Source of the DNA: Helicobacteraceae bacterium
Lineage (GTDB): Bacteria > Campylobacterota > Campylobacteria > Campylobacterales > Sulfurimonadaceae
Assembly: GCA_013138865.1 (NCBI GenBank)
Contig: WTBY01000011.1
Coordinates: 1-44,917 of the forward strand
DNA: 44,917 nucleotides
Direction: 5' to 3'
The notes beneath the pieces were generated by a model. That model was not told the origin of the DNA, did no database searches, and saw nothing but the letters and a program-made list of their open reading frames with translations. Both the position numbers and the translations under genes were made by a program. How positions within the stretch are numbered: position 1 is the stretch's first letter; each line of letters opens with the position of its first letter. Shown here one piece after another: positions 1-8,264 of this stretch.

Positions 1-369
1 GCTCATAATGAAGAAGATGCTCAATTAGCACTTACTGAGTTTAATGATATTTGGGGTAAAAAATATCCTAATATTACTCTCTCTTGGCAGACAAACTGGG
101 CTGAACTCTCAACTTTTTTCAAATATCCAGATTCTGTTAGAAAACTAATCTATACTACAAATCCAATAGAATCTTTAAATGCCACTATAAAAAGAAAGAC
201 TAAATCTAAAGGTTCATTTCCTACAGAAGCATCTGCTTTTAAAGTGATGTATCTTGCTACACAAGAGCAACAAGAAAAGTGGAAGGCTAACAGTATTAGA
301 AATTGGTATGAGATATTTCCTCAACTTAGTATATTTTTTAGTGAAATTATGTCAAAATATACTAGGTAG
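1..369 (+). CDS. IS256-family transposase, C-terminal part (5' end outside window)
   Basis: The frame is open from the first base and ends with TAG at 367-369, giving 122 residues. The stretch IYTTNPIESLNATIKRKTK (about residues 52-70) is the hallmark of the C-terminal part of Mutator/IS256 DDE transposases; the C-terminal region with the catalytic Glu side of the fold is what remains visible, while the two catalytic Asp lie upstream of the window. An inverted-repeat-like end follows within 20 bases, so the insertion sequence may be complete outside the window. It sits 85 bases beyond the stop of the converging c-di-GMP gene and does not break it. Confidence in the family is high; whether the element is intact cannot be judged. 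Confidence 0.9.
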   Translation, partial: AHNEEDAQLALTEFNDIWGKKYPNITLSWQTNWAELSTFFKYPDSVRKLIYTTNPIESLNATIKRKTKSKGSFPTEASAFKVMYLATQEQQEKWKANSIRNWYEIFPQLSIFFSEIMSKYTR

Positions 370-413
370 TTTAGATATATAAGGTGGGTTTACACAGTTT
401 ATTTTACGCTCTC
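1..413 (+). mobile_element. IS256-family insertion sequence, right end
   Basis: The transposase 3' end is followed at about 386-413 by a sequence reading GGGTTTACACAGTTTATTTT then ACGCTCTC, which resembles the terminal inverted repeat of IS256 elements (TTTACACA core). The exact last base and the target duplication cannot be set because the left end is outside the window. Confidence 0.75.
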
Positions 414-453
414 TTATTTTCAGAACTGACTAGTTATTCTACCAATTTACTTT

Positions 454-3003
454 CTATATATTTAATCCATAAAAGTCTGCTGGCTCTGGCTTCCCATATT
501 CATAACCTTGAACAAGATCAATTCCCAACTCTTTAACATGTTGCGCTATCTCTTTTGAGCTAACATACTCTGCTATAGTTTTAATCCCTGTATCTTTTGC
601 AAAGCTTATAAGTGCTTTAGCCATAGTTTCAACATTTTTATCTTTTGATAAGTTCTCTATAATAGTTCCATCTAATTTTAAAAAGTTTGTATTCAATTTA
701 ATTAAGTTAGTAAAGTTAGAGTAACCACTTCCAAAGTCGTCAATAGCGATCTCACAACCATAACTTTTAACCATAATAATAAACTCTTCTAAAATTTTAT
801 AATCATCAATATCTTCTGATTCAACTATTTCAAATGTAATTTGTTCACCACCAAACTTATCTAAACGGTTTTTAATATACTCAACCATGGTTTTTGATGC
901 TATATTCTCGTATGTTAAGTTTACAGATATATTTACACTATTTTTAGAGTAAATTGCAAAAACTTTATTCATCATCTGTCGGGTAAAGGACTCATATGTT
1001 TTGTCCTCTTTAGAAGAGTCTAAAAACATGAAAGGAGAGACTACATTTCCATCCGAGTCTATAAGTCTTGCAAGCGCCTCATACTTAACAGTTTTACCTG
1101 TATTGATATCTACAATAGGTTGAAAGTATGGCACAATGTTATCGTTTTCAAGAGCCTCTTTATAGACTCGAAGTTTATCAATTTTTACATTTTGTATCTC
1201 TTTTATATTTTCACTCTCTTCGTAAATAAAAAAACTTTTAGGAGTGCTATGTGCTTTTTGCAGTGCAATATCTGAGTGATTTAAGATTTTTTCTTCTCCA
1301 TAAGCTACCCCAACTGTATAATTCATAACAATATTATAATTCACACCTTCAAACTCAAACTCACAAGTTTTATTTTGTAGTAGTGAATACTCTAAAATAG
1401 ATAAATACTTCTGAAACTGACTCTTGTCTGTAATTAAAATTGCAAACTCATTTAAGTTTAGCTTATAAAGGGTTGTACTCTTATCTAAAATAATTCTTCT
1501 TATGTCTTTTGACTTTTGAATTAGAATTGCATCAATAACTTTTACACTATATTCATCAAGTAAGTGCTTGAAGTGATTAAGTGAAATTATCATAAGCATT
1601 GCATTACTTTTTAGATTTTCAACTGCCTTAAAGAGTTCAATTCTATCTGGTAGTTTAGTAGTTTTATCTATACTACAAATTTCTGTTTTAGTAGTCTGAT
1701 TAGCATTAAAGATTACTCTATTCTTACCATTATGCTGTGCATTAAACAAGTTATGTTCTGTTATATTATAAATATCATCAGTTGATAGATTAGAACTCTT
1801 TATATCTACATTAATGACGCCTAGTGAAGCTGTAATAAAATCAGAAACTTTACTAAATTTGTGGGTTATTTTAATATTTTCTATACTTTTTCTTATATTT
1901 TCAGCGTAAATTCTTACATCATCATCACTCATATTTGAAGTAATAATAGCAAACTCTTCACCACCTATTCTAAATAAGTAATCACTACCTCGTCCAGCAG
2001 ATACTTTAAGCTGAGTTGAGACCCATTTTAAAACATCGTCACCTGAGTCGTGGCCATAATGTTCATTGTATTGTTTAAAATAGTCAATATCTAAAATAAT
2101 TAGACATAAGTTTAAGCCCTTTCTTTTAGAGCGAGTTAACTCCTCATTTAAAACAGTATTAAAGTGTCTTCTATTATATACTTCAGTAAGAGGATCTGTT
2201 ATAGATAGTTTTTCAGCTTTTTTTTGGTGGCTTATATCTTCTTTTACTGCGCTATATCCAACTTTAATATTATGATCATCATAAATAGGCTCAATAATTA
2301 CTTTTACCCAAAAAGGTGTTCCATCTTTTTTAACATTTTTAAATTCACCACTCCAAGGTTCGTCTAATTGTGCACTATGCCATAGCTCATTAATAGCATC
2401 TTCTTTAGCATTATAATGTTTAAATACGTTATGATTTTTACCAATAAGCTCACTTTTTTCATAACCAGTTAAATCAAGATATGCTTGGCTTACATAAGTT
2501 ATATTACCATCAAGATCTGAATATGTAAGAAGTATATGCTTCTCTATAAATGCCTTCTGCTTAAGAAGCTCATTATATTGCTTTTTTAACTCAATATTTT
2601 TAGTTGTTAACTCTTTCTTTATATTTATTTTTATTACTATATTTTTAAGTATTTCTAAAACTAACTCTATGTTCTCGTATGGTTTTACAATATATTTTTC
2701 GACTTTGAGTTCTATTATTTTTTTTAACAACTCTACGTCATCAACTTCAGAAAAAATAACAATATCTTGTTCTGGGCTCAGTAACCGGAACTCTTCACAT
2801 ATTTTTATATCTTCTAGATCAGCAGTATGAGTATCAAAAATAACTAAATCAGCTCTTTGATCTTTATATAGTTTTAAAGCTTCAACTGCACTATTAGTTG
2901 TAAAAACATATTCAAAAGATTTATTCAACTCATTTACAAGAAGTTCAAAAACCTCATGCTCACTATGTACATATAAAAGTGTTAATTTTCTTACTGAGTT
3001 CAT
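454..3003 (-). CDS. Receiver-PAS-GGDEF-(degenerate GGDEF)-EAL protein, c-di-GMP turnover
   Basis: An 849-residue soluble multidomain signalling protein. Residues 1-120 form a receiver-like domain with the phospho-acceptor Asp57 and Lys107, but the N-terminal acidic pair is reduced to Glu15 (VHSEHE), so phosphorylation is uncertain. A PAS domain follows at about 155-260. The first GGDEF domain (about 268-435) has GGEEF at 347-351 and an RxxD inhibitory site at 338-341, so it should make c-di-GMP and be product-inhibited. Residues 445-600 look like a second GGDEF fold in which the signature is LNLNEF (515-520), so it is catalytically dead. The EAL domain (about 610-845) keeps EAL at 642-644, DDFGSG at 755-760 and LKLD, so it should hydrolyse c-di-GMP. 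No membrane segment is seen; the PAS domain is the likely input. The gene is monocistronic, pointing towards the IS end. Confidence 0.92.
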   Translation of the reverse strand: MNSVRKLTLLYVHSEHEVFELLVNELNKSFEYVFTTNSAVEALKLYKDQRADLVIFDTHTADLEDIKICEEFRLLSPEQDIVIFSEVDDVELLKKIIELKVEKYIVKPYENIELVLEILKNIVIKINIKKELTTKNIELKKQYNELLKQKAFIEKHILLTYSDLDGNITYVSQAYLDLTGYEKSELIGKNHNVFKHYNAKEDAINELWHSAQLDEPWSGEFKNVKKDGTPFWVKVIIEPIYDDHNIKVGYSAVKEDISHQKKAEKLSITDPLTEVYNRRHFNTVLNEELTRSKRKGLNLCLIILDIDYFKQYNEHYGHDSGDDVLKWVSTQLKVSAGRGSDYLFRIGGEEFAIITSNMSDDDVRIYAENIRKSIENIKITHKFSKVSDFITASLGVINVDIKSSNLSTDDIYNITEHNLFNAQHNGKNRVIFNANQTTKTEICSIDKTTKLPDRIELFKAVENLKSNAMLMIISLNHFKHLLDEYSVKVIDAILIQKSKDIRRIILDKSTTLYKLNLNEFAILITDKSQFQKYLSILEYSLLQNKTCEFEFEGVNYNIVMNYTVGVAYGEEKILNHSDIALQKAHSTPKSFFIYEESENIKEIQNVKIDKLRVYKEALENDNIVPYFQPIVDINTGKTVKYEALARLIDSDGNVVSPFMFLDSSKEDKTYESFTRQMMNKVFAIYSKNSVNISVNLTYENIASKTMVEYIKNRLDKFGGEQITFEIVESEDIDDYKILEEFIIMVKSYGCEIAIDDFGSGYSNFTNLIKLNTNFLKLDGTIIENLSKDKNVETMAKALISFAKDTGIKTIAEYVSSKEIAQHVKELGIDLVQGYEYGKPEPADFYGLNI

Positions 3004-3408
3004 ATCGAGTCCAATAACATTTATTTATGCTTTTAGTATATCCAAAAATAAAAACTCAATCCTGAAAATAAAGCTTAAATGTCCTATATGATGTCACTTT
3101 TATAATTATTTCAGAATTACTAAATTTAATATTTAAATATTACACTTCATTACTTTTAAAGTATACAATACTCCAAGAGAATTTTTATGCAATTTAGACT
3201 TAATGAAAATTTTAGCTCCAATTCATATTGAAGCAGCTGCTAAAAAATATTGACTATGAAATTGAACAAGCAAAAGTTGCTTATAGCAGATTGAGGCCAT
3301 TCATTGACGATATATAACAAAACCATTATCTTACAAACCTTAAATTAACTTCGATTATAAACTACATAGCTACTTTATGATAAAATAATATTCCACAAGG
3401 ATGTATAA
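3004..3408. other. Intergenic stretch with gene debris and a direct-repeat copy
   Basis: No intact gene. Bases 3138-3186 are the left copy of a 49-bp repeat found again at 5519-5567. A short open frame at 3137-3253 runs through the repeat (peptide contains YNTPREF) and an overlapping frame ending at 3317 reads IDYEIEQAKVAYSRLRPF before its stop; neither has a convincing start, so both look like broken gene ends. The promoter of the reverse c-di-GMP gene and of the forward RES-like gene must also lie here. Confidence 0.6.
3138..3186 (+). repeat. 49-bp imperfect direct repeat, left copy
   Basis: Begins TATTACACTTCATTAC and ends AGAGAATTTTT. It matches 5519-5567 with five mismatches and no gap. 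In one reading frame the two copies encode LHFIT-FKV-YNTPREF and LHFIT-INL-YNTPREF, with conservative or silent differences, which hints that the repeat derives from duplicated coding sequence. Confidence 0.85.
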
Positions 3409-4365
3409 ATGCAAGATTTAAATAATGAAGAAAAGCTTGAATATTATAAAAAACATTTTGATGAAAAAACTGATATTACAGAAGAAAAATCTATATTAGA
3501 TTTACAAGAGTTATCTACCATGATAAAACAATTAAATTCTTATATCGATGGTACGTTAGATTTAAGTTTAACAAGAATTGACTTTATGATTTCTCACTTT
3601 ATAAAAAATTTTACTATTATTTTAATTTATGAGTTAAAAGAAGATATAATAATTCAGCGTTCAAGAAAATTTGAAGAAGAAAACTTAGCAAATCCATATT
3701 GTTTTGATGAATTAAGTAAATTATTATATGTACCTGAAGAAAAAAAAGAATATATTCTACTTGGAAGATTAAATCAAGCAAAAGAAGCTATCTATTATGC
3801 AAGTATTGAAACTGATGCCACCCCTATAGATAATATTTCATTATCAGAAATAAATGCTTTAGAGATGGAATATATTAACATATTAAGTTCTACAATTAAA
3901 AAAAGTCTTAATGTCATGCATATAGGAGCTTTTGATTTATTAGTTCGAAAACAACAATTACCTGGGTGGGTAGATAGTTTTTATGAAACAGCATTTAATA
4001 TACTTAAAGATAATTGTGACAAGAAAAAACTAGAATATTTATTTGATTCATACATAATATGTAATGCATTTTTAGCAGATGTTTTAAAAAGAAAAGGTAA
4101 TGATAGATTATATGATGTAACTTCATCTATAGCAAAAATGTTATTACACGATAAAAATACAGATGCTATAGTATATGAATCTGTACAAGTCAAAGATGCC
4201 CCTGTAATTGCAATAAAAACTGATATAGTTGATAATCATATTGAACACAATCAAGTTACTTGTTTTAAAATAAAAACAAATTTAGGTTATGGTGTATATT
4301 ATGGAGATCAAATAAATAAAGCTATGATTGTAAATAATGAAAATAATCTAAAATGGGAGAAATAA
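3409..4365 (+). CDS. RES-domain-like protein (possible NAD-consuming toxin), accessory
   Basis: A 318-residue soluble protein starting at ATG 3409 behind AAGGATG. I see a pattern reminiscent of RES domains: Arg84 and Arg86 in IQRSRKF, then GRLNQAKEAIYYASIE (119-134, like the family's GR-fN-...-lYlA segment), a following acidic residue Glu147, and late in the protein DAIVYESVQVKDAPVIAIK (252-270), like the family's gIvYpS...g...la segment. RES proteins are NAD-degrading or ADP-ribosylating toxins, usually paired with a Xre antitoxin; no such partner is here, and the next genes are a HepT/MntA pair only 4 bases downstream. Residues 1-75 are an extra helical N-terminus. The assignment rests on weak motifs; it could be an unrelated accessory protein of the operon. 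Confidence 0.5.
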   Translation: MQDLNNEEKLEYYKKHFDEKTDITEEKSILDLQELSTMIKQLNSYIDGTLDLSLTRIDFMISHFIKNFTIILIYELKEDIIIQRSRKFEEENLANPYCFDELSKLLYVPEEKKEYILLGRLNQAKEAIYYASIETDATPIDNISLSEINALEMEYINILSSTIKKSLNVMHIGAFDLLVRKQQLPGWVDSFYETAFNILKDNCDKKKLEYLFDSYIICNAFLADVLKRKGNDRLYDVTSSIAKMLLHDKNTDAIVYESVQVKDAPVIAIKTDIVDNHIEHNQVTCFKIKTNLGYGVYYGDQINKAMIVNNENNLKWEK

Positions 4366-4369
4366 AGTA

Positions 4370-4843
4370 ATGAATAAAAAAGAGATACTCAAAAAACGAT
4401 TTGATAAATTAGAAAAACATTATATTGCAATAAAAGAATATAAAGTTTTAATAGATGATTTATTAAAACAAAGTAATATTTATGACCCATTTACTTTTAA
4501 TACTTTAAAACCCGAAAAAAGAGCTATCTTAGATGCTTACCTTAAAAGATTTGCATCAATTCAATACTTCTTAGGATCAAAAATATTTTCACTTCTTTTA
4601 GAAATAGCTGGAATAAATAACACTAAAATGAGTGAAGTTTTATCAAATATTGAAAAAGAGAATATTATAGATAGTCTTGAAAATTGGATAGAACTAAGAG
4701 AAGTGAGAAATGAACTTGAACACGATTATCCCGAAGAATTGCAAGAAGCTTTAGATGATTTAAAATATTGTTTAGATAATTTTGAGCAACTTGAAAGTTA
4801 TTATTTAAATTCATTAAATTTCTTTAAAAAATATAACTCATGA
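4370..4843 (+). CDS. hepT: HepT-like HEPN toxin (RX4HXY RNase)
   Basis: A 157-residue all-helical protein. Residues 113-120 read RNELEHDY, an exact RX4HXY motif: Arg and His form the HEPN RNase centre, and the Tyr two residues after His is the residue that MntA-type antitoxins AMPylate in HepT toxins. The downstream gene is just such a nucleotidyltransferase, overlapping by 4 bases (ATGA at 4840-4843), so the two are translationally coupled with the toxin first. The start ATG lies 4 bases after the RES-like gene, making a three-gene operon. HEPN family membership is well supported; the RNase target, thought to be tRNA in known systems, is inferred. Confidence 0.85.
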   Translation: MNKKEILKKRFDKLEKHYIAIKEYKVLIDDLLKQSNIYDPFTFNTLKPEKRAILDAYLKRFASIQYFLGSKIFSLLLEIAGINNTKMSEVLSNIEKENIIDSLENWIELREVRNELEHDYPEELQEALDDLKYCLDNFEQLESYYLNSLNFFKKYNS

Positions 4844-5136
4844 GACTCTCAAAAAGAATAATAAGTATATTACAAGTCAATATCAAAAAAAGTTTTGGAA
4901 ATGTTAATATATATTTGTTTGGTAGTCGAACAAATGATAATAAAAAAGGTGGAGATATTGATTTAGCTATAGATATAAACGTATCAAAACAAGAGTTTAG
5001 AAAGAAAAAATCTTTATTTTTAGCTATGTTAATGAGAATTGATTTTGACTATAAAATAGATATAGTAAATTTTAATACAAAAGATAAATTATTACATAAT
5101 GAAATACAGCAAAATCACATAAAATTAAACTTGTAA
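4840..5136 (+). CDS. mntA: MntA-like minimal nucleotidyltransferase antitoxin
   Basis: A 98-residue minimal nucleotidyltransferase. It shows the family signature GS (28-29) followed nine residues later by DID (39-41), and a third acidic residue Asp74 in KIDIV, the three metal ligands of pol-beta-type transferases. In MntA/HepT systems this enzyme silences HepT by adding AMP to the Tyr of the RX4HXY motif, which is intact in the neighbour. The start overlaps the hepT stop as ATGA. A PadR-like or DNA-binding regulator is not seen nearby. Base composition is even more AT-rich than the core genes and CGATCG palindromes are absent, in line with acquisition. Confidence 0.88.
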   Translation: MRLSKRIISILQVNIKKSFGNVNIYLFGSRTNDNKKGGDIDLAIDINVSKQEFRKKKSLFLAMLMRIDFDYKIDIVNFNTKDKLLHNEIQQNHIKLNL

Positions 5137-5247
5137 GTAATAGTAAAGATGACAAATGCTAGGATAGAACAAGTTAAAACTACGAAAATACCGAGCTTTT
5201 AAGTGTTGCATAAAGTGTAATTAAATAACAAATAATTAAACCGTTAG

Positions 5248-5571
5248 TTCACTTGTCTTTCAAGTCAGCCGTTAATAAAAAAGAGTAGACAAAATGCAAT
5301 TAGGCACAATCAATTAAATAAACTAATCAACCAACTAAGCAAATACAATGAAAAAGCTTTTGTAGATATAAAATCTAATTTATCTTATGTAGGGACTAAA
5401 AGAAAAAAGTTAAAAGAGACTTTAGAGATATATCAACATTTAAAAAAAAGCAATCTAATAAGAGAGCTAGAAAAATCAATAAATGTATTTGAAGAATTTT
5501 TAATTAAATCACTTTTTATATTACACTTCATTACAATTAATCTATACAATACTCCCAGAGAATTTTTTTAA
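5248..5571 (+). pseudogene. Start-less open frame, remnant of an unknown gene
   Basis: A 107-codon frame between a TAG (5245-5247) and a TAA (5569-5571) contains no ATG, GTG or TTG. The peptide is Lys/Asn-rich and helical (for example KLKETLEIYQHLKKSN, then YNTPREFF at the end) and its last 17 codons lie in the direct repeat shared with 3138-3186. This suggests the 3' part of a gene whose 5' part was lost when the toxin-antitoxin module arrived. No family is recognisable. Confidence 0.45.
5519..5567 (+). repeat. 49-bp imperfect direct repeat, right copy
   Basis: Partner of 3138-3186 with five mismatches in 49 positions. The two copies enclose the RES-like gene and the HepT/MntA pair (about 2.3 kb between them). 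Confidence 0.85.
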
Positions 5572-5636
5572 TTCTAAAATATTTAAATAAAGAAGAGTTA
5601 TTTGACTTGTTCAGATATCTCAATATTTATTTTATG

Positions 5637-5642
5637 TATAAT
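5637..5642 (+). promoter_or_regulatory. -10 box of the six-gene operon
   Basis: TATAAT lies 29 bases before the PqqD-like start ATG at 5671, with an AAGGA ribosome site at 5660-5664. No -35 box is at normal spacing, as is usual for vegetative promoters in Campylobacterota. A second TATAAT at 5653-5658 is too close to the start to be preferred. Confidence 0.5.
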
Positions 5643-5670
5643 TAGAACTACTTATAATTAAGGATGACAT

Positions 5671-5910
5671 ATGCAACAAGCAACACAACTACTTTTAGAT
5701 GAAAACAACATAGCATTTCACCCAATATGGGGAAATAGCTATCAAGTTAATGATATCGCTAAAGATATTTTAACACTAGTTAAACAAGACAAAACAAAAG
5801 ATGAAATTTTAGAGCAACTTTCAGCTGAATATGAGATCTCAAAAGAAGAGCTTTTTATAGACTTAGGTGACTTTTTCTCTAAACTTAAGATCTACGGTTT
5901 AGTCTCTTGA
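5671..5910 (+). CDS. PqqD-like RRE (peptide-chaperone type) protein
   Basis: A 79-residue protein with the winged-helix PqqD fold pattern: a short N-terminal strand pair (IAFHPIWGNSYQVND), then a helix (AKDILTLVKQ), a DKTKDEILEQLSAEYEIS helix-turn and a C-terminal helix ending in KIYGLV. PqqD-like domains act as RiPP recognition elements that hold a leader peptide for a tailoring enzyme. Here the stop overlaps the ATP-grasp start by 4 bases, so the pair probably work together, the ATP-grasp protein being the likely enzyme. No precursor-peptide gene is visible in the 100 bases upstream or in any gap of the operon, so the client could be encoded elsewhere, or the domain could bind something else. 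Confidence 0.75.
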   Translation: MQQATQLLLDENNIAFHPIWGNSYQVNDIAKDILTLVKQDKTKDEILEQLSAEYEISKEELFIDLGDFFSKLKIYGLVS

Positions 5911-6917
5911 AAATAGCAATAAGTGGGTTAAATAATACTGACAACCCAGCTCCAGGTATACCCGTTGCAAAAAGTTTAAAAGATAAGAACACACTTATAG
6001 GTTTTAGTTACGATCCAAATGAGCCGGGTAACTTTCAAAACATAGTTGAGAAAACTTATCTTATGCCTTATCCATCATTAGGTTTTGATGAACTCTCTTC
6101 ACGACTAAAGAAGATCAAAGAAGATCAAAATATTGAAGCGATAATACCTAACCTTGATGCTGAACTTCCTCTTTATATAAAATACCAAAAAGAGATCGAA
6201 GATATGGGTATTGCTCTTTGTCTTCCTTCCGAAGAAAACTTTGAATTAAGAAACAAGAATAGACTTGACAAGCTCTCAACTGAACTAAATACAACATACC
6301 CTACTACACATGAAGTCAATAGCCTAATAGAGCTTGAGAGAATATGTTTAAATAGTAACTTTCCTATAATGATAAAAGGAAGTTACTATAAAGCTTACAT
6401 GGTTCATAACTTAGCAGGTGCGATCGAGGCATTCAACTCTATCTCATTAGAGTGGGGTTTTCCTATTTTAGTTCAAAATGTTGTAAGCGGTGAAGAGGTA
6501 AATCTTGTAGGTGTTGGCGACGGAGTTGAACTTAAAGGTGCAGTTGCGATCAAGAAACTTACCACTACTGACATAGGTAAAATTTGGAGTGGTTTAACTA
6601 TTCAAAACGAGAAGCTAATGGAAATAGCACAAAAATTTGTTAAACAGACAGGTTGGAGAGGCCCATTTGAATTAGAATGTATAGTGAACATGAATAATGT
6701 TTATATGATCGAGATTAACCCTCGTTTTCCAGCATGGGTATATTTTGCTACTGAAGTAGGTGTTAATTTACCTCAAATGGTAGTAGATATTATGCAAAAA
6801 AAAGAGATTACACCGCAGCTAGAGTACCCGCTAAACAAGCTATATGTCCGTTTTGTTGATGAATTAGTAACTGATTTTAATGACTTTACAAAACTATTTT
6901 CTACAAAAGAACTTTAA
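5907..6917 (+). CDS. ATP-grasp ligase (carboxylate-amine ligase type)
   Basis: A 336-residue soluble protein. The N-terminal 110 residues form a Rossmann-like pre-grasp domain starting KIAISGLNN. The ATP-grasp domain follows, with the nucleotide Lys157 in IMIKGSYYKAY, the adenine/hinge region around LVQNVVSGEEV (188-198), and metal-binding FELE (254-257) and EINPRF (269-274). These enzymes activate a carboxylate as acyl phosphate and join it to an amine. The start overlaps the PqqD-like stop by 4 bases (start codon TTG at 5907). The next gene, a PLP decarboxylase, starts 9 bases after the stop behind AAAGGTAAATT. Substrate is unknown; an amino acid or peptide is likely from the neighbours. 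Confidence 0.85.
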   Translation: MKIAISGLNNTDNPAPGIPVAKSLKDKNTLIGFSYDPNEPGNFQNIVEKTYLMPYPSLGFDELSSRLKKIKEDQNIEAIIPNLDAELPLYIKYQKEIEDMGIALCLPSEENFELRNKNRLDKLSTELNTTYPTTHEVNSLIELERICLNSNFPIMIKGSYYKAYMVHNLAGAIEAFNSISLEWGFPILVQNVVSGEEVNLVGVGDGVELKGAVAIKKLTTTDIGKIWSGLTIQNEKLMEIAQKFVKQTGWRGPFELECIVNMNNVYMIEINPRFPAWVYFATEVGVNLPQMVVDIMQKKEITPQLEYPLNKLYVRFVDELVTDFNDFTKLFSTKEL

Positions 6918-6926
6918 AGGTAAATT

Positions 6927-8255
6927 ATGAGTAAAAAAATATACCAAAAACCAACAATTAACTACATCAACTTTGCAATGGCTTCAAAATATGGTTCTCC
7001 TCTACAAACACAAAAAGTTCGTACTGAGATCGATGGTGTTCAAATAAGTGAACTAACTGAAAAATTTGGTTCACCTATTTTTGTATTTTCTGAAAAAACT
7101 ATTGAAGAGAAATACCATGCACTTCACAATGCTTTTAGCTCACGCTACAATGATGTTGAGTTCTCATGGAGTTACAAAACAAACTATCTTAATGAAATAT
7201 GTAAAATCTTTCACAAACTTGGCTCCACTGCTGAAGTTGTAAGTGAATTTGAATACCAAAAAGCTCGTGCAAATGGTGTTGAAGGTAAAGACATTATTTT
7301 TAATGGTCCTTATAAGCCAAAAGCTGATCTTAAAATTGCTGTTCAAGAGGGTGCAAAAATTCATGTTGACAACCTTTTTGAACTTAATGACTTAGAAGAG
7401 ATTGCAGATGAGCTAAATGTAAAAATACCAGTTGCGATCAGAATAAACATGGATACAGGTGTATACCCTGCATGGAGCCGTTTTGGTTTTAACTTTGAGA
7501 GCGGTGAAGCGTATGACGCTATTAAGAGAATGTATGATGGAGGAAAAGTTTACCTTGTTGGTCTTCACTCACATATAGGTACATTTATGCTTGATGCTAA
7601 CCCTTACTACATGGCTACAAAAGCAATTATGCACCTAAAAGCACAAGTTGAAAATGATTTTAACGCTGAGATCGCTTACATAGATCTAGGTGGCGGTTTT
7701 GCTTCAAAAAGTAATTTAAAAGGGATCTATCAGTCTGCTGATGTGATCGTTCCAACACCTGATGCATACGCAGAAGCTATCACAAACGCTATATATGAGT
7801 TCAACAAGAGTGAAAAACTACCTAAGTTATACCTTGAAACTGGTCGTCACTTAATTGATGAAGCTGGCTTTTTATTAACATCAGTTTGGGGATATAAGCG
7901 TTTTGGTGATGGTAAAAAAGGCTATATTTTAGATGCTGGTGTAAATGTACTTTATACTTCTACGTGGTACAACTTTAACATTGAGTTAGACAAACGCTAT
8001 GAAGGTGAGAATGAGCCTTCAATGTTAAATGGTCCACTATGTATGAATATCGATATAATAGAAGAGCATATTATGTTGCCACCACTTGATCGTGGATCTG
8101 TTATCACAATTTCACCTGTTGGAGCATATAACTATACACAAGCTATGCAGTTCATTCGTTATAAACCAGCCGTTGTTTTAATAGACAAAGATTCAAATGC
8201 AAAACTAATAAAAGAGGTTGATGACCTTTCAACTGTAAACCATAAAGAGAGCTAA
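6927..8255 (+). CDS. PLP-dependent decarboxylase of the LysA/ornithine-type fold III family
   Basis: A 442-residue protein with the alanine-racemase-like barrel then a beta domain. The Schiff-base lysine is Lys84 in WSYKTN; HSHIG is at 214-218, the phosphate-binding GGG at 255-257, ETGR at 304-307 (LysA has EPGR) and VGAYNY at 398-403. The active-site stretch GPLCMNID (369-376) keeps the Cys but has Met-Asn where diaminopimelate decarboxylase has Glu-Ser, so the substrate side-chain recognition probably differs and this is unlikely to be the housekeeping lysA. It would make an amine from an amino acid, which the ATP-grasp neighbour could attach, or the decarboxylation could act on the ligated product. 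The first 25 residues extend beyond the usual family start. It could also be a racemase-like relative. Confidence 0.8.
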   Translation: MSKKIYQKPTINYINFAMASKYGSPLQTQKVRTEIDGVQISELTEKFGSPIFVFSEKTIEEKYHALHNAFSSRYNDVEFSWSYKTNYLNEICKIFHKLGSTAEVVSEFEYQKARANGVEGKDIIFNGPYKPKADLKIAVQEGAKIHVDNLFELNDLEEIADELNVKIPVAIRINMDTGVYPAWSRFGFNFESGEAYDAIKRMYDGGKVYLVGLHSHIGTFMLDANPYYMATKAIMHLKAQVENDFNAEIAYIDLGGGFASKSNLKGIYQSADVIVPTPDAYAEAITNAIYEFNKSEKLPKLYLETGRHLIDEAGFLLTSVWGYKRFGDGKKGYILDAGVNVLYTSTWYNFNIELDKRYEGENEPSMLNGPLCMNIDIIEEHIMLPPLDRGSVITISPVGAYNYTQAMQFIRYKPAVVLIDKDSNAKLIKEVDDLSTVNHKES

Positions 8256-8264
8256 ATAAAACTT

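Larger units (their letters stand above)
5137..5670. other. Intergenic stretch with gene remnant, direct repeat and promoter
   Basis: The stretch separates the toxin-antitoxin module from the six-gene operon. 5137-5247 holds nothing I recognise. 5248-5571 is an open frame without any start codon (separate entry). 5519-5567 is the right copy of the direct repeat. 5637-5642 is a -10 box for the operon beginning at 5671. Confidence 0.6.

Noticed and set aside
5240-5290. attC-like GTTAG/GTTAA pieces around a small ACTTG...CAAGT hairpin
   Set aside because: The cores do not fit GTTRRRY/RYYYAAC in opposite orientation and there is no wider complementarity.
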